A stretch of DNA of 64,000 nucleotides from Brevibacterium sanguinis (GTDB lineage Bacteria; Actinomycetota; Actinomycetes; Actinomycetales; Brevibacteriaceae): NCBI RefSeq assembly GCF_003315415.1, contig NZ_QNSB01000003.1, positions 248,001 through 312,000 on the forward strand. The letters run 5' to 3'. The notes beneath the pieces are model-generated. The model was not told the DNA's origin and ran no database searches. It worked only from the letters and a program-made list of their open reading frames with translations. The first letter of the stretch is position 1. Each line of letters begins with the position of its first letter. Below, in pieces: positions 34,914 to 43,273 of this stretch. Made by a program: the position numbers and the translations under genes.

Positions 34914-37900
34914 GTTCTCCGTCCTCACCCTCCGCCGCCCGAATGCCCTCGGGCAGACCGAAGCGCTCCCCGCTGATGCTGACCCTGGTGTCGGTGGCGA
35001 TCCTGCTCATCGCCTTCATCTCCTTCACCCAGGTGTACACGGAGGTGCTGTGGTTCCGGCAGATCGGCGCCTCCTCGGTGTTCAGGACGATGTGGGTGAC
35101 GCGCGGTCTGACCTTCCTCGCCGGATTCGTCATCATGGCGGTTCCGGTGTGGCTGAGCCTGCACCTGGCGTTCAAGCACCGCCCCGTCTACGCGCCGACG
35201 ACTCCCCGGCAGGAGAACCTCGACCGCTACCGTGAGGCGATCGAGCCGCTGCGCAGGGTCGCCACCCTGGCGATTCCCGCGGTTCTCGGTGTGCTCAGCG
35301 GCATCACCGCCTCGGCGCAGTGGAACACGGTGCTCGAATGGATCAACGCCTCGTCGTTCGGTTCGGACGATCCGCAGTTCGGGCTCGACAAGTCCTTCTA
35401 CGTGTTCGTCCTGCCCGGCCTGCGGCTCATCGCCGATCAACTCGGCATGACCCTCCTGCTGGCACTCATCGCCGCGCTCGTCGGCAACTACCTCTTCGGC
35501 GGCATCCGTCCCGGTGAGGTCAGAGGCGTGATCCTGACCAGGACCGCACAGTGGCAGATCGGCATCACCGTCGCCCTCCTCATCCTCGTGCAGGCAGGCC
35601 GTCTGTGGCTGAGCCGCTACGACCGGCTCAACGCCACCGGCGGAATCGTTCCCGGCGTGACCTATGTCGACGACAGGGCCGCACTGCCGGCGATGTCGAT
35701 CGTCGCGATCGCCGCCGTGCTCGTGGCGCTGCTGTTCGTCTACACGGCGTGGAAGGGCAACTGGCGGATCTCGCTCATCGCGACCGCGACGCTCATCGTC
35801 CTCGGCGGAGTCTCGATCGTCGCCTACCCGGCGATGGTCCAGCAGTTCCAGGTCAACCCGTCACAGCAGAGCCTGGAGTCGGAGTACATCCAGCGCAACA
35901 TCGATGCGACGCGTGAGGCGTTCGACTTCAGCGACATCGAGGTCACCCCGTACGAGCCGAGCACGAGCGGCGAGCGGGGAGCGCTGCGGGAGGATGCCGA
36001 GACCGCGGCCTCGATCCGCCTGCTCGACCCGAACCTCGTCTCGGACACGTTCCGGCAGCTCCAGCAGGTCCGGCCCTACTACTCGTTCCCGCAGCAGCTC
36101 GACGTCGACAGGTACACCGTCGAGGGGCAGAAGCAGGACACCGTCATCGCCGTGCGCGAGCTCAACCCCAGCTCCGTCAACAATCAGAGCTGGTACAACC
36201 GGGCGATCGTCTACACCCACGGCTTCGGCGTGGTCGCCGCCAACGGCAATCAGCGCAACCCGGACGGGGAGCCAACCTTCATGGAGTCCGACATCCCGCC
36301 GCAGGGCGTGTTCCCCGACTACGAGCCGCGCGTGTACTTCGGCGAGAGCTCGCCGGAGTACTCGATCGTCGGCGCCGAGGAGGGCGCCACCCCGCGCGAG
36401 CTCGACTACCCCTCGGACGAGGAAGGCGGCTCCGGCCAGGTGAACAACACGTTCTCCGGTGAGGGCGGTCCCTCCGTGGGCAATCTGTTCAACCGGCTCG
36501 CCTACGCGCTGAAGTTCCAGGACGAGCAGATCCTGCTCTCGGATGCGGTGAACTCGAACTCCCAGATCCTCTACGAACGTCACCCGCGTGAACGCGTCGA
36601 GAAGCTCGCCCCGTTCCTCAAGGTCGACGGAGATCCCTACCCCGCGGTCGTCGACGGACGGATCAAGTGGATCCTCGACGGCTACACGACGGCCAAGGAC
36701 TACCCGTACTCGACCCCGCAGCCGCTCCAGGATGCGACGGAGGACTCGACGACGGCGACCGCGCCGAACTCCGTCCAGACCCTGCCCGACGAGGAGGTCA
36801 ACTACATCCGGAACTCGGTGAAGATCACCGTCGACGCCTACGACGGCAAGGTCGACATGTACCAGTGGGACGAGGAGGACCCGGTCCTGAAGACCTGGAT
36901 GAAGATCTTCCCGGATCTCATCCAGCCCTCCTCGGAGATGTCGGGTGACCTCATGAGCCACGTCCGCTACCCCGAGGATCTGTTCAAGGTCCAGCGTGAG
37001 CTGCTCAACCGCTACCACGTGACCACGGCGAGCGAGTTCTACACCGGTCAGGACTTCTGGACTCTGCCGACGGACCCGACCCGTGAGGCCACGAGCGGGC
37101 TGACCCAGCCGCCGTTCTACATGACCCTGCAGATGCCGGGCCAGAAGACACCGTCGTTCTCGCTGACGAGCTCCTTCATCCCGGCCCGCTCGTCCGAGGG
37201 GGAGTCGAGGAACAACCTCACCGGCTTCCTCGCCGCCGATGCCGATGCCGGGAACACGGACGGAGCGGTGGCGGAGAGCTATGGGAAGCTGAGGCTGCTG
37301 CAGCTGCCGCGCAACACGACGGTGCCCGGTCCCGGTCAGGCGCAGAACAACTTCAACACCGCGCCCGAGGTGCAGCGCAGCCTCAACCTGCTGCGGCAGG
37401 GTGAGTCGCAGGTGCAGAACGGCAACCTGCTCACGCTGCCCGTCGGCGGGGGACTGCTCTACGTCCAGCCCGTCTACGTCAGGTCCGCGGGAGAGACCTC
37501 CTACCCGCTCCTCCAGCACGTGCTCGTCGCCTTCGGCGAGGACATCGGGTTCGCCCCGACCCTCGATGAGGCGCTCGACCAGGTGTTCGGCGGAGACTCC
37601 GGTGCGTCCGCCGGCGATGCGGGCACGGAGAGCAGCGGCTCGGCCGGCGCCGCCGGTGAGGGTTCGGCCGAGGAGGAATCGCCGAGCGGTGACCTCAACG
37701 CGGCTCTCCAGGAAGCGCGCAAGGCCATGGAGGATTCCGACGCCGCGCTCAAGGCCGGTGACTTCACGGCCTACGGCGAGGCGCAGGAACGTCTGCGGAA
37801 GGCCATCGAGGATGCGGTCGCGGCCGATCCGTCGATCGCCGAGGATGGTGCCGACGGCGCATCGGCACCCGCGGAGGCGCCTGCCGAGGGCGGGAACTGA
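34910..37900 (+). CDS. UPF0182 family large membrane protein
   Basis: 996 aa, same family as Rv3193c. Seven hydrophobic segments in the first 310 residues, beginning MLTLVSVAILLIAFISFTQVYTEVLW in part, then a large predicted extracytoplasmic region with NNQSWYNRAIVYTHGFGVV, IPPQGVFPDYEPRVYFGE and PFLKVDGDPYPAVVDGRIKWILDGYT. The last 100 residues are Gly/Ser/Glu/Ala-rich. Function unknown. The GTG at 34910 overlaps the protease stop; AAAGGGAAG lies just upstream. The coupling with the Lon-like protease is conserved in actinobacteria and suggests one processes or assists the other (inference). Confidence 0.9.
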   Translation: MSSPSSPSAARMPSGRPKRSPLMLTLVSVAILLIAFISFTQVYTEVLWFRQIGASSVFRTMWVTRGLTFLAGFVIMAVPVWLSLHLAFKHRPVYAPTTPRQENLDRYREAIEPLRRVATLAIPAVLGVLSGITASAQWNTVLEWINASSFGSDDPQFGLDKSFYVFVLPGLRLIADQLGMTLLLALIAALVGNYLFGGIRPGEVRGVILTRTAQWQIGITVALLILVQAGRLWLSRYDRLNATGGIVPGVTYVDDRAALPAMSIVAIAAVLVALLFVYTAWKGNWRISLIATATLIVLGGVSIVAYPAMVQQFQVNPSQQSLESEYIQRNIDATREAFDFSDIEVTPYEPSTSGERGALREDAETAASIRLLDPNLVSDTFRQLQQVRPYYSFPQQLDVDRYTVEGQKQDTVIAVRELNPSSVNNQSWYNRAIVYTHGFGVVAANGNQRNPDGEPTFMESDIPPQGVFPDYEPRVYFGESSPEYSIVGAEEGATPRELDYPSDEEGGSGQVNNTFSGEGGPSVGNLFNRLAYALKFQDEQILLSDAVNSNSQILYERHPRERVEKLAPFLKVDGDPYPAVVDGRIKWILDGYTTAKDYPYSTPQPLQDATEDSTTATAPNSVQTLPDEEVNYIRNSVKITVDAYDGKVDMYQWDEEDPVLKTWMKIFPDLIQPSSEMSGDLMSHVRYPEDLFKVQRELLNRYHVTTASEFYTGQDFWTLPTDPTREATSGLTQPPFYMTLQMPGQKTPSFSLTSSFIPARSSEGESRNNLTGFLAADADAGNTDGAVAESYGKLRLLQLPRNTTVPGPGQAQNNFNTAPEVQRSLNLLRQGESQVQNGNLLTLPVGGGLLYVQPVYVRSAGETSYPLLQHVLVAFGEDIGFAPTLDEALDQVFGGDSGASAGDAGTESSGSAGAAGEGSAEEESPSGDLNAALQEARKAMEDSDAALKAGDFTAYGEAQERLRKAIEDAVAADPSIAEDGADGASAPAEAPAEGGN

Positions 37901-37910
37901 TGGACCGCTG

Positions 37911-37966
37911 ATCCCGACGACGATCGCCCCTGGGTCTCGACCCAGGGGCGATCGTCGTCTCGGGAT
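37911..37966. terminator. Long bidirectional hairpin after UPF0182 gene
   Basis: 19-bp perfect stem (37917-37935 with 37940-37958), loop CTCG, extended by a further 6 bp beyond a 2-nt bulge (ATCCCG with CGGGAT). It lies between convergent genes. No T-run. Confidence 0.75.
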
Positions 37967-37996
37967 CTCAACCTCTGGGGCGTTCGTCGTCTCGGG

Positions 37997-39022
37997 TCAG
38001 TCGGTGAGGTGGGCGTCGAGATCGTCGAGGATCAGGCCGGCCCCGGTCGGGCCGAGGCCGAGGAACCAGACGTCGTCGTCGACGCGGAACGCCCTGCCGT
38101 TCTCCACGGCGTCGAGTCCCTTCCACCGGCTGCCGACGACCGTCTCGGCCTCTCCTGTCGCGGCAGGGTCCCCGTAGCTCGTGTAGAAGATGTAGTCGCC
38201 GTCGGCCTTGTCGATGGTCTTCGCAGAGACCTCGACGGCGAGATCCTCGACGTCCTGGAGCTCGGGACGGCTGAGGCCCGCGTCCTCGAGGATCACGCCG
38301 ATGAGCGACTGGTTGCCGTAGAGCCGGATGCGCTCGGGCATCCAGCGCACGAGCGAGATCGTGGGGTCACCCTCGATCTCCTCGTCGAGGGCCTGCGCCG
38401 CGCGACCGTAGTCGTTGAGCTGCTGTGTCGTCTGCTCCTCCATTCCCAGCGCCTCGCCGGCGAGGGCGAAGTTCTCCTTCCAGGGGAAGCCCGGCCGGAT
38501 CGAGAACACCGTCGGAGCGATGGCACTGAGCTCGTCGTAGAGCTTGTCGGCACGCAGCTGGCTGCCGAGGATGAGGTCCGGTTCGAGGGCGGCGATCTTC
38601 TCGAGGTCGAGCTCGGCGATCGTGCCCACCGTCTCGACTCCGTCGACGCGATCGGCGAGGTAGGACGGCACGGGCTCAGCGCCCTCGGTGGTCACCATGC
38701 CCACCGGGGTGATGCCGAGGGAGAGGACGGCGTCGAGTTCCCCGGTATCGAGCACGACAACGCGCCGCGGCTTCTCCTCGAGGGTCGTCGTGCCATTGGC
38801 GTGCTCGACCGTCCGCGGGAACACCCCCGGGTCGGCATCGCTGCCGAGGGCCGCCGTCTTCTCATCGGCGGTCGCGAACTCCTTGCCTCCGGTGGCGACG
38901 TCCTTGCTGCCCGGCCCGTCCTCGGATCTCGCAGCGTCGGAACCGCACCCGGCCGCGACAAGGGTCAGGGACAGCATCAGGGCGGCCGCGGTGGCACCGC
39001 GGCCCGATCTCATTCTTCTCAT
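37997..39022 (-). CDS. Siderophore-binding lipoprotein (FecB/FepB type)
   Basis: 341 aa. Signal peptide with lipobox LTLVAAGC. RRVVVLDTGELDAVLSLGITPVGMVT and AALEPDLILGSQLRADKLYDELSAIAPTV are the helical-backbone PBP (periplasmic binding protein class III) signatures of Fe-siderophore ABC systems. It should deliver ferric siderophore to a permease that is not in this window, so it is an orphan. A DtxR/IdeR-like box covers its start codon, so iron should repress it. Begins ATGAGAAGA at 39022; no Shine-Dalgarno sequence. Confidence 0.85.
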   Translation of the reverse strand: MRRMRSGRGATAAALMLSLTLVAAGCGSDAARSEDGPGSKDVATGGKEFATADEKTAALGSDADPGVFPRTVEHANGTTTLEEKPRRVVVLDTGELDAVLSLGITPVGMVTTEGAEPVPSYLADRVDGVETVGTIAELDLEKIAALEPDLILGSQLRADKLYDELSAIAPTVFSIRPGFPWKENFALAGEALGMEEQTTQQLNDYGRAAQALDEEIEGDPTISLVRWMPERIRLYGNQSLIGVILEDAGLSRPELQDVEDLAVEVSAKTIDKADGDYIFYTSYGDPAATGEAETVVGSRWKGLDAVENGRAFRVDDDVWFLGLGPTGAGLILDDLDAHLTD

Positions 39023-39040
39023 ATGGTAAGGCTGACCTGA
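39022..39040. promoter_or_regulatory. DtxR/IdeR iron box
   Basis: TATGGTAAGGCTGACCTGA matches the 19-bp consensus TTAGGTTAGGCTAACCTAA at 14 positions, including the core GGTnAGGCTnACC. It overlaps the ATG of the siderophore-binding lipoprotein gene, which places it on the transcription start or just downstream of the -10 region. Confidence 0.65.
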
Positions 39041-39170
39041 ATTCGTCCTTCGGCACGCGATCCGAGGCGCAGACTCGCCCGTGCGATCGTCCCGCTGCCT
39101 GAATGGGCCCCGCCGCGACGGGGCGAGCTGCGCCGGCGGCCTGGTCGTCCGAGAGGATCGTGAATGCGAC

Positions 39171-39203
39171 GAACCCCCATCCAGTTGAACTGGATGGGGG
39201 TTC
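39171..39203. terminator. Terminator of tRNA-fMet
   Basis: Perfect 15-bp stem, GAACCCCCATCCAGT and its complement, with a 3-nt loop (39186-39188). It follows the tRNA gene on the minus strand by 8 bp. Confidence 0.7.
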
Positions 39204-39211
39204 TGCCACCT

Positions 39212-39288
39212 TGGTGGCGGGGGAGGGATTTGAACCCTCGACCTCCGGGTTATGAGCCCGGCGAGCTACCGAACTGCTCCACCCCGCG
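39212..39288 (-). tRNA. Initiator tRNA-fMet (CAT)
   Basis: 77 nt including an encoded CCA (39212-39214). The acceptor stem begins CGCGGGG and pairs with CCCCGC, leaving a C1:C72 mismatch, and the anticodon stem has three consecutive G-C pairs next to the loop CTCATAA; both are hallmarks of initiator tRNA. TTCAAAT T-loop. Genomic copy is single in this window. Promoter upstream at 39300-39329. Confidence 0.95.
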
Positions 39289-39299
39289 TCGTGGTCTCA

Positions 39300-39329
39300 A
39301 CTTTACACGAGCGTAATTCGAGAAGACAA
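39300..39329 (-). promoter_or_regulatory. Promoter of tRNA-fMet
   Basis: Minus-strand TTGTCT (39324-39329), 18 bp, then TAAAGT (39300-39305), ending 11 nt from the mature tRNA 5' end. This is the best sigma-70-like -35/-10 pair in the window. Confidence 0.6.
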
Positions 39330-39450
39330 ATCCAGGGAACGTGACCTCCACCACCCCGTCACCTGCCGTTCACGCGCCCCGGTGATCCTGGACGATGCGG
39401 CGGAATCCCGGCTCCCGGGCCGGGAAAAGTCGGGTGGAACTCTTGCATAT

Positions 39451-39466
39451 AGTTGAAAGCTCAACT
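39451..39466. promoter_or_regulatory. Palindromic operator upstream of yceI
   Basis: AGTTGAAAGCTCAACT: 6-bp arms around a 4-bp centre, overlapping a possible -10 (TATAGT, starting at 39448). Direct TTCAA copies follow at 39483-39494. The pattern fits a MarR-type regulator, which often controls YceI genes; no regulator gene is adjacent. Confidence 0.5.
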
Positions 39467-39510
39467 ACAGTGGGGCACGTACTTCAAATTTCAACGAATA
39501 GGAGATCATC

Positions 39511-40059
39511 ATGACCGCTCTTCCACAGGGACTCGTCGCCGGCACCTGGACCATCGACCCGATCCACTCGGAGTTCACCTTCACCGCCCGTCACGCGGGA
39601 GTCTCGAAGGTCCGTGGGCACTTCGAGGAGATCTCGGGCACCGTCACCGTCGGCGCGACCCTCGAGGAGAGCTCGGTGACCGCCGAGGCGGTCGTCGAAT
39701 CGATCTCCACCCGCAACGAGCAGCGCGACGGGCACCTGAAGACCGGCGACTTCTTCGCCGCCGATCAGTTCCCGACCCTCAACTTCACCTCGACCGAGGT
39801 GAGGCCGAGGTCCGGCGACGAGTTCGACCTCGTCGGCGAACTGACGATGCGCGGAGTGACGAAGGAGGTCGTCTTCACGACCGAGTTCGGCGGTGTCGCC
39901 ACCGACCCCAACGGCAACCTCGTCGCGGGCCTCTCCGCCGAGGCATCGGTCAACCGCAAGGACTTCGGAATGGAGTTCAATGCGGTCCTCGGCGGCGGCG
40001 AGCTCCTCGTCTCCGACAAGATCAGGATCGCCCTCGAGCTCGAGCTCATCAAGGGCTGA
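39511..40059 (+). CDS. YceI family lipocalin-like protein
   Basis: 182 aa. GTWTIDPIHSEFTFTARHAGVSKVRGHF is the YceI opening, and VTAEAVVESISTRNEQRDGHLKTGDFF and GELTMRGVTKEVVF follow. The fold is an extended lipocalin-like barrel that binds isoprenoid or other lipids. No signal peptide, so it is cytoplasmic in this form. AGGAG lies 7 nt before the ATG. A palindromic operator upstream suggests that it is inducible. Ends at a perfect bidirectional terminator. Confidence 0.9.
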   Translation: MTALPQGLVAGTWTIDPIHSEFTFTARHAGVSKVRGHFEEISGTVTVGATLEESSVTAEAVVESISTRNEQRDGHLKTGDFFAADQFPTLNFTSTEVRPRSGDEFDLVGELTMRGVTKEVVFTTEFGGVATDPNGNLVAGLSAEASVNRKDFGMEFNAVLGGGELLVSDKIRIALELELIKG

Positions 40060-40074
40060 GCGCGATCAGCGCCC

Positions 40075-40110
40075 GTGGGGCGGAGGCAGCCGATGCTGCC
40101 TCCGCCCCAC
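40075..40110. terminator. Bidirectional terminator between yceI and the aminotransferase gene
   Basis: 16-bp perfect stem (40075-40090 with 40095-40110), loop CGAT. No T-run on either side. Confidence 0.75.
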
Positions 40111-40146
40111 ATCCGCCTTCTGATTGTCCGCCCGGCACCCGGTCGG

Positions 40147-41403
40147 TCAGTCCCGCAGGAGGTGAGGATCCTTCTCGAGCTCGGCGGCCAGGGTGCGGAA
40201 GAGCCCGGCCGCGCGATCGACATCGGCGGGTGACTTGCAGAACGAATAGCGGATCGAGGCCCGGTAGGCCTGATGCGCCGCCGACCCCTCCCGGCACAGT
40301 GCGGGAACCGGAATGCCCACGAGACAGAAGCGCTCGGCGAGCAGTTCGTTGACGGCGAACGCGTCGAGGTCGGTGAGCCCCGAGAAGTCCATGACGGTGA
40401 AGTACCCTGCCGCGGGGATCGAGGCGAGGGCCCCGGGCACGCTGCGGCAGGCGTCGACGAGCACCTCGGCGCGGGCCTGCAGGGAGGCCCGGTTCTCGGC
40501 CACGAAGCGGGAGCGGCCCTCGAGCATCGCCGCCATCGCGATCTGCAGGGGACCGCCCGAGGTGAAGGTGAGGAACTGCTTGACCGCCTGGATCGCCTCC
40601 CTGACCTCGGGGTCGGCGATGACCCAGCCGATCTTCCACCCGGTCGCATTCCACGACTTCCCGGCCGAGGACACGGTGACGACCCGTGACGGGTCGGCGA
40701 TCGCGGTGGCGGGAGGCACATGCGTGCCCTCGAGGACGAGCTGCTCGTAGACCTCATCGGTGAGCACCCAGGCATCCGCGGCAGCCGCCGCCGCGCCGAT
40801 CCGCTCGAGATCCCCGGCCGCGAAGACGAACCCGGTGGGGTTGTGCGGGGTGTTGACGATGATGAGCGACGGATGCGTGGCCGCGACGACCTCGTCGAAG
40901 AGGTCCCAGTCGGGGGCGAACCCGCCGTCGGGATGGGGGAGGACGGGGACGGTGACGAGCGATCCGCCCGCGGCGGTCACGGCCGCGGGATAGGCGTCGT
41001 AGCAGGGCTCGAACGTGAGCACAGTGCCGCCGCGGGGGACCAGCGCGAGGATGGAGGCGGTGAGCGCTTCGGTGGCCCCGCAGGTGAAGAGGACCTGGTC
41101 GGGGTCCACCGGTTGGGAGAAGTCACGGCGACGCTGCTCGGCCACCGCGCGGAGGAACTGCGGATGGCCCTGTCCCGGCGCGTACTGGTTGAATCCTGCC
41201 CGCATGGCATCGGCGGCGGCCTCGATGAGCTCCGGTGGGGCATCGGTGCCCGGTGCCCCCTGTCCGAGATTCACCGCCCCGGTCCGCGCCGCCAGGGCGG
41301 TCATCTCACCATAGACGGTCTCGCCGATCGAACCGTCGGCGCGGATCAGACCGGCGGCATCGGCCATCGCATGCCACAGCTCGGCGCGCATCACCTCGGG
41401 CAT
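40147..41403 (-). CDS. Class I/II PLP-dependent aminotransferase
   Basis: 418 aa. VNLGQGAPGTDAPPEL, NTPHNPTG, DEVYEQLV and SSAGKSWNATGWKIGW (PLP Lys) are all present; overall it resembles kynurenine/methionine-type or N-succinyldiaminopimelate aminotransferase (fold type I). It could serve as DapC in the lysine pathway, as the other DAP steps are encoded nearby, but this is only an inference. The start at 41403 has AGAGGAG 6 nt upstream. A longer start at 41430 would overlap the hisN stop (ATGA). It follows hisN. Confidence 0.82.
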   Translation of the reverse strand: MPEVMRAELWHAMADAAGLIRADGSIGETVYGEMTALAARTGAVNLGQGAPGTDAPPELIEAAADAMRAGFNQYAPGQGHPQFLRAVAEQRRRDFSQPVDPDQVLFTCGATEALTASILALVPRGGTVLTFEPCYDAYPAAVTAAGGSLVTVPVLPHPDGGFAPDWDLFDEVVAATHPSLIIVNTPHNPTGFVFAAGDLERIGAAAAAADAWVLTDEVYEQLVLEGTHVPPATAIADPSRVVTVSSAGKSWNATGWKIGWVIADPEVREAIQAVKQFLTFTSGGPLQIAMAAMLEGRSRFVAENRASLQARAEVLVDACRSVPGALASIPAAGYFTVMDFSGLTDLDAFAVNELLAERFCLVGIPVPALCREGSAAHQAYRASIRYSFCKSPADVDRAAGLFRTLAAELEKDPHLLRD

Positions 41404-41426
41404 CGTCGTCTCCTCTGTGCTCGTCG

Positions 41427-42212
41427 TCATCGGGTCGGGGCGACGCGGCCCAGGGCGTCGAGGGTGGCCGAGTGCAGCCGTGAGTTCGTCGCCACCGCGT
41501 TGCCGCCGAAGGGGCCCGGGGTTCCTGCGGTGTTCGTGAAGGTGCCTCCGGCCTCGACGACGATCGGCACCAGGGCCCCCATGTCATAGAGGGCGAGCTC
41601 GGGTTCGCAAGCGATGTCGACCGCCCCCTCGGCCAGCAGCATGTAGGAGTAGAAGTCCCCGTATCCGCGGGTGCGCCAGGTCGAGGCGCAGAGGTCGAGG
41701 AACCGGTCGAGGACGCCGAGGTCCCTCCACCCGCTCAGCGAGGCATAGGACAGGGAGGCATCGGACAGGCTCTCGACCTCGGAGACGTGGATGCGCTTCG
41801 GGGCCTGGTCGAGTGCTGCGACGTGGGCGCCCTGCCCCGACTGCGCCCACCACCGGCGTCCGAGCGCGGGGGCCGAGACGACCCCGAGCACCGGCTCCTC
41901 GCCGTCGTAGAGGGAGATGAGCGTCGCCCACACGGGCACCCCGCGGACGAAGTTCTTCGTGCCGTCGATGGGGTCGACGATCCACCGCCTCGGCGAGGTC
42001 CCGTGGGAGCCGAACTCCTCGCCCAGGACGCTGTCGTCCGGGCGGTCGCGGGAGAGCCGGTCCATGATGGCGGCCTCGACCGCGCGGTCGCATTCGGTGA
42101 CCGGGGTGAGGTCCGGCTTCGTCTCCACGGTGAAGTCCTGCGCGAAGAAGTGCCGGCAGCTGAGCGAATCGGCGAGATCGGCGAGGTCGAGCGCGAGTTC
42201 GAGGTCGTTCAT
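41427..42212 (-). CDS. hisN: Histidinol-phosphatase, inositol-monophosphatase family
   Basis: 261 aa. Metal-binding motifs GEEFGSHG and WIVDPIDGTKNFVRGVPVW, plus CEPELALYDMGALVPIVVEAGG, identify the IMPase fold; the HisN-type features resemble Rv3137. It dephosphorylates histidinol phosphate. The ATG at 42212 is preferred: TAGAGT lies 7 nt upstream (42220-42225, minus) with no Shine-Dalgarno. It is the first gene of a run hisN-aminotransferase and is separated by 10 bp from the rsgA stop. Confidence 0.85.
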   Translation of the reverse strand: MNDLELALDLADLADSLSCRHFFAQDFTVETKPDLTPVTECDRAVEAAIMDRLSRDRPDDSVLGEEFGSHGTSPRRWIVDPIDGTKNFVRGVPVWATLISLYDGEEPVLGVVSAPALGRRWWAQSGQGAHVAALDQAPKRIHVSEVESLSDASLSYASLSGWRDLGVLDRFLDLCASTWRTRGYGDFYSYMLLAEGAVDIACEPELALYDMGALVPIVVEAGGTFTNTAGTPGPFGGNAVATNSRLHSATLDALGRVAPTR

Positions 42213-42222
42213 GGCCACCACT

Positions 42223-43272
42223 CTAGCCAGTGTTGGACAGCAGCCTGCGCAGTGATTCCAATCGTGAGACTCCGCCGGGGCCGGCATGGCCGTCGGCGAC
42301 CCAGTCGTCGAGGCGGCAGCCCGGGGAGTCGGCCAGGTGCGTGCAGCCGCGGGGACAGTCGAGGGTCGCGTCGATGAGCTCGGGGAAGGCGGCGAGCAGT
42401 GAATCGCGATCGACGTGGGCGAGGCCGAAGCTGCGCACGCCCGGGGTGTCGACGAGCCAGCCGCCGCCGGTCAGGGGCAGGCACACCGCCGAGGAGGAGG
42501 TGTGGCGGCCGCGTCCGGTGACGTCGTTGACCACCCCGGTGGCGCGGTTGGCCGCCGGCACGAGGGCGTTCATCAGCGTCGACTTCCCGACCCCCGAGTG
42601 ACCGACGAGGACGCTCATCCTGCCCCGCAGCCGCTCGTACACCTCGGCGTCGGTGAGGCTGCCATCGGCCTGCAGACCGGAGGAGACGATCTCGACCCCG
42701 GTGGCGCGGAATCGTTCGGCGATCTCGTCGGCAGGAGCGAGGTCGGTCTTGGTGACGATGAGCAGGGGGGTGATCCCCGCGTCGATCGCGGCGACCATGG
42801 TCCTGTCGATGAGGCCGAATGAGGGTTCGGGGTCGGCGGTGGCGGTGACGATGCCCATCACCTCGACGTTGGCGACGATGACGCGTTCGGTGGGATCGGT
42901 GTCGTCGGCGCTGCGCCGCAGCAGGGTCCGCCGGTCGGTGATGGCGACGAGGCGGGCCAGTGAGCCAGGGGCTCCCGACGTGTCGCCGATGACCTTGACG
43001 ATGTCCCCGGGGACCACCGCGTCGCGGCGCAGATGTGAGGCCCGGACGGCGGTGACCGTGCGCGGGGAGCCCTCGGGGGCCCGACCGCTCGCGTCGTCGC
43101 TCGGGAAGGTCCCCGTCCCATCGCCGAGGACCACCCGGTAGCGGCCGCGATCGACGGCGGTGACGAGACCCTCGAGGGCCGTGTCGTGACTGGGACGGTT
43201 CTTCGTCCGGGGCCGTGAGCCGCGGCGGTTCGGACGCGGACGGTAGTCCTCGTCGCGGTAGATCCGGGCCAT
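42223..43272 (-). CDS. rsgA: Ribosome small-subunit GTPase RsgA
   Basis: 349 aa. Basic N-terminal extension, OB-fold, then a circularly permuted GTPase: TKTDLAPADE (G4), GHSGVGKSTLMNAL (G1) and DTPGVRSF (G3). The zinc knuckle is LDCPRGCTHLADSPGC. It matures the 30S subunit. The ATG at 43272 has GAGGACTGAC just upstream and sits 1 bp after the aroA stop; the three genes aroA-rsgA-hisN form the order found around Rv3227-Rv3228. Confidence 0.93.
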   Translation of the reverse strand: MARIYRDEDYRPRPNRRGSRPRTKNRPSHDTALEGLVTAVDRGRYRVVLGDGTGTFPSDDASGRAPEGSPRTVTAVRASHLRRDAVVPGDIVKVIGDTSGAPGSLARLVAITDRRTLLRRSADDTDPTERVIVANVEVMGIVTATADPEPSFGLIDRTMVAAIDAGITPLLIVTKTDLAPADEIAERFRATGVEIVSSGLQADGSLTDAEVYERLRGRMSVLVGHSGVGKSTLMNALVPAANRATGVVNDVTGRGRHTSSSAVCLPLTGGGWLVDTPGVRSFGLAHVDRDSLLAAFPELIDATLDCPRGCTHLADSPGCRLDDWVADGHAGPGGVSRLESLRRLLSNTG

Positions 43273-43273
43273 G

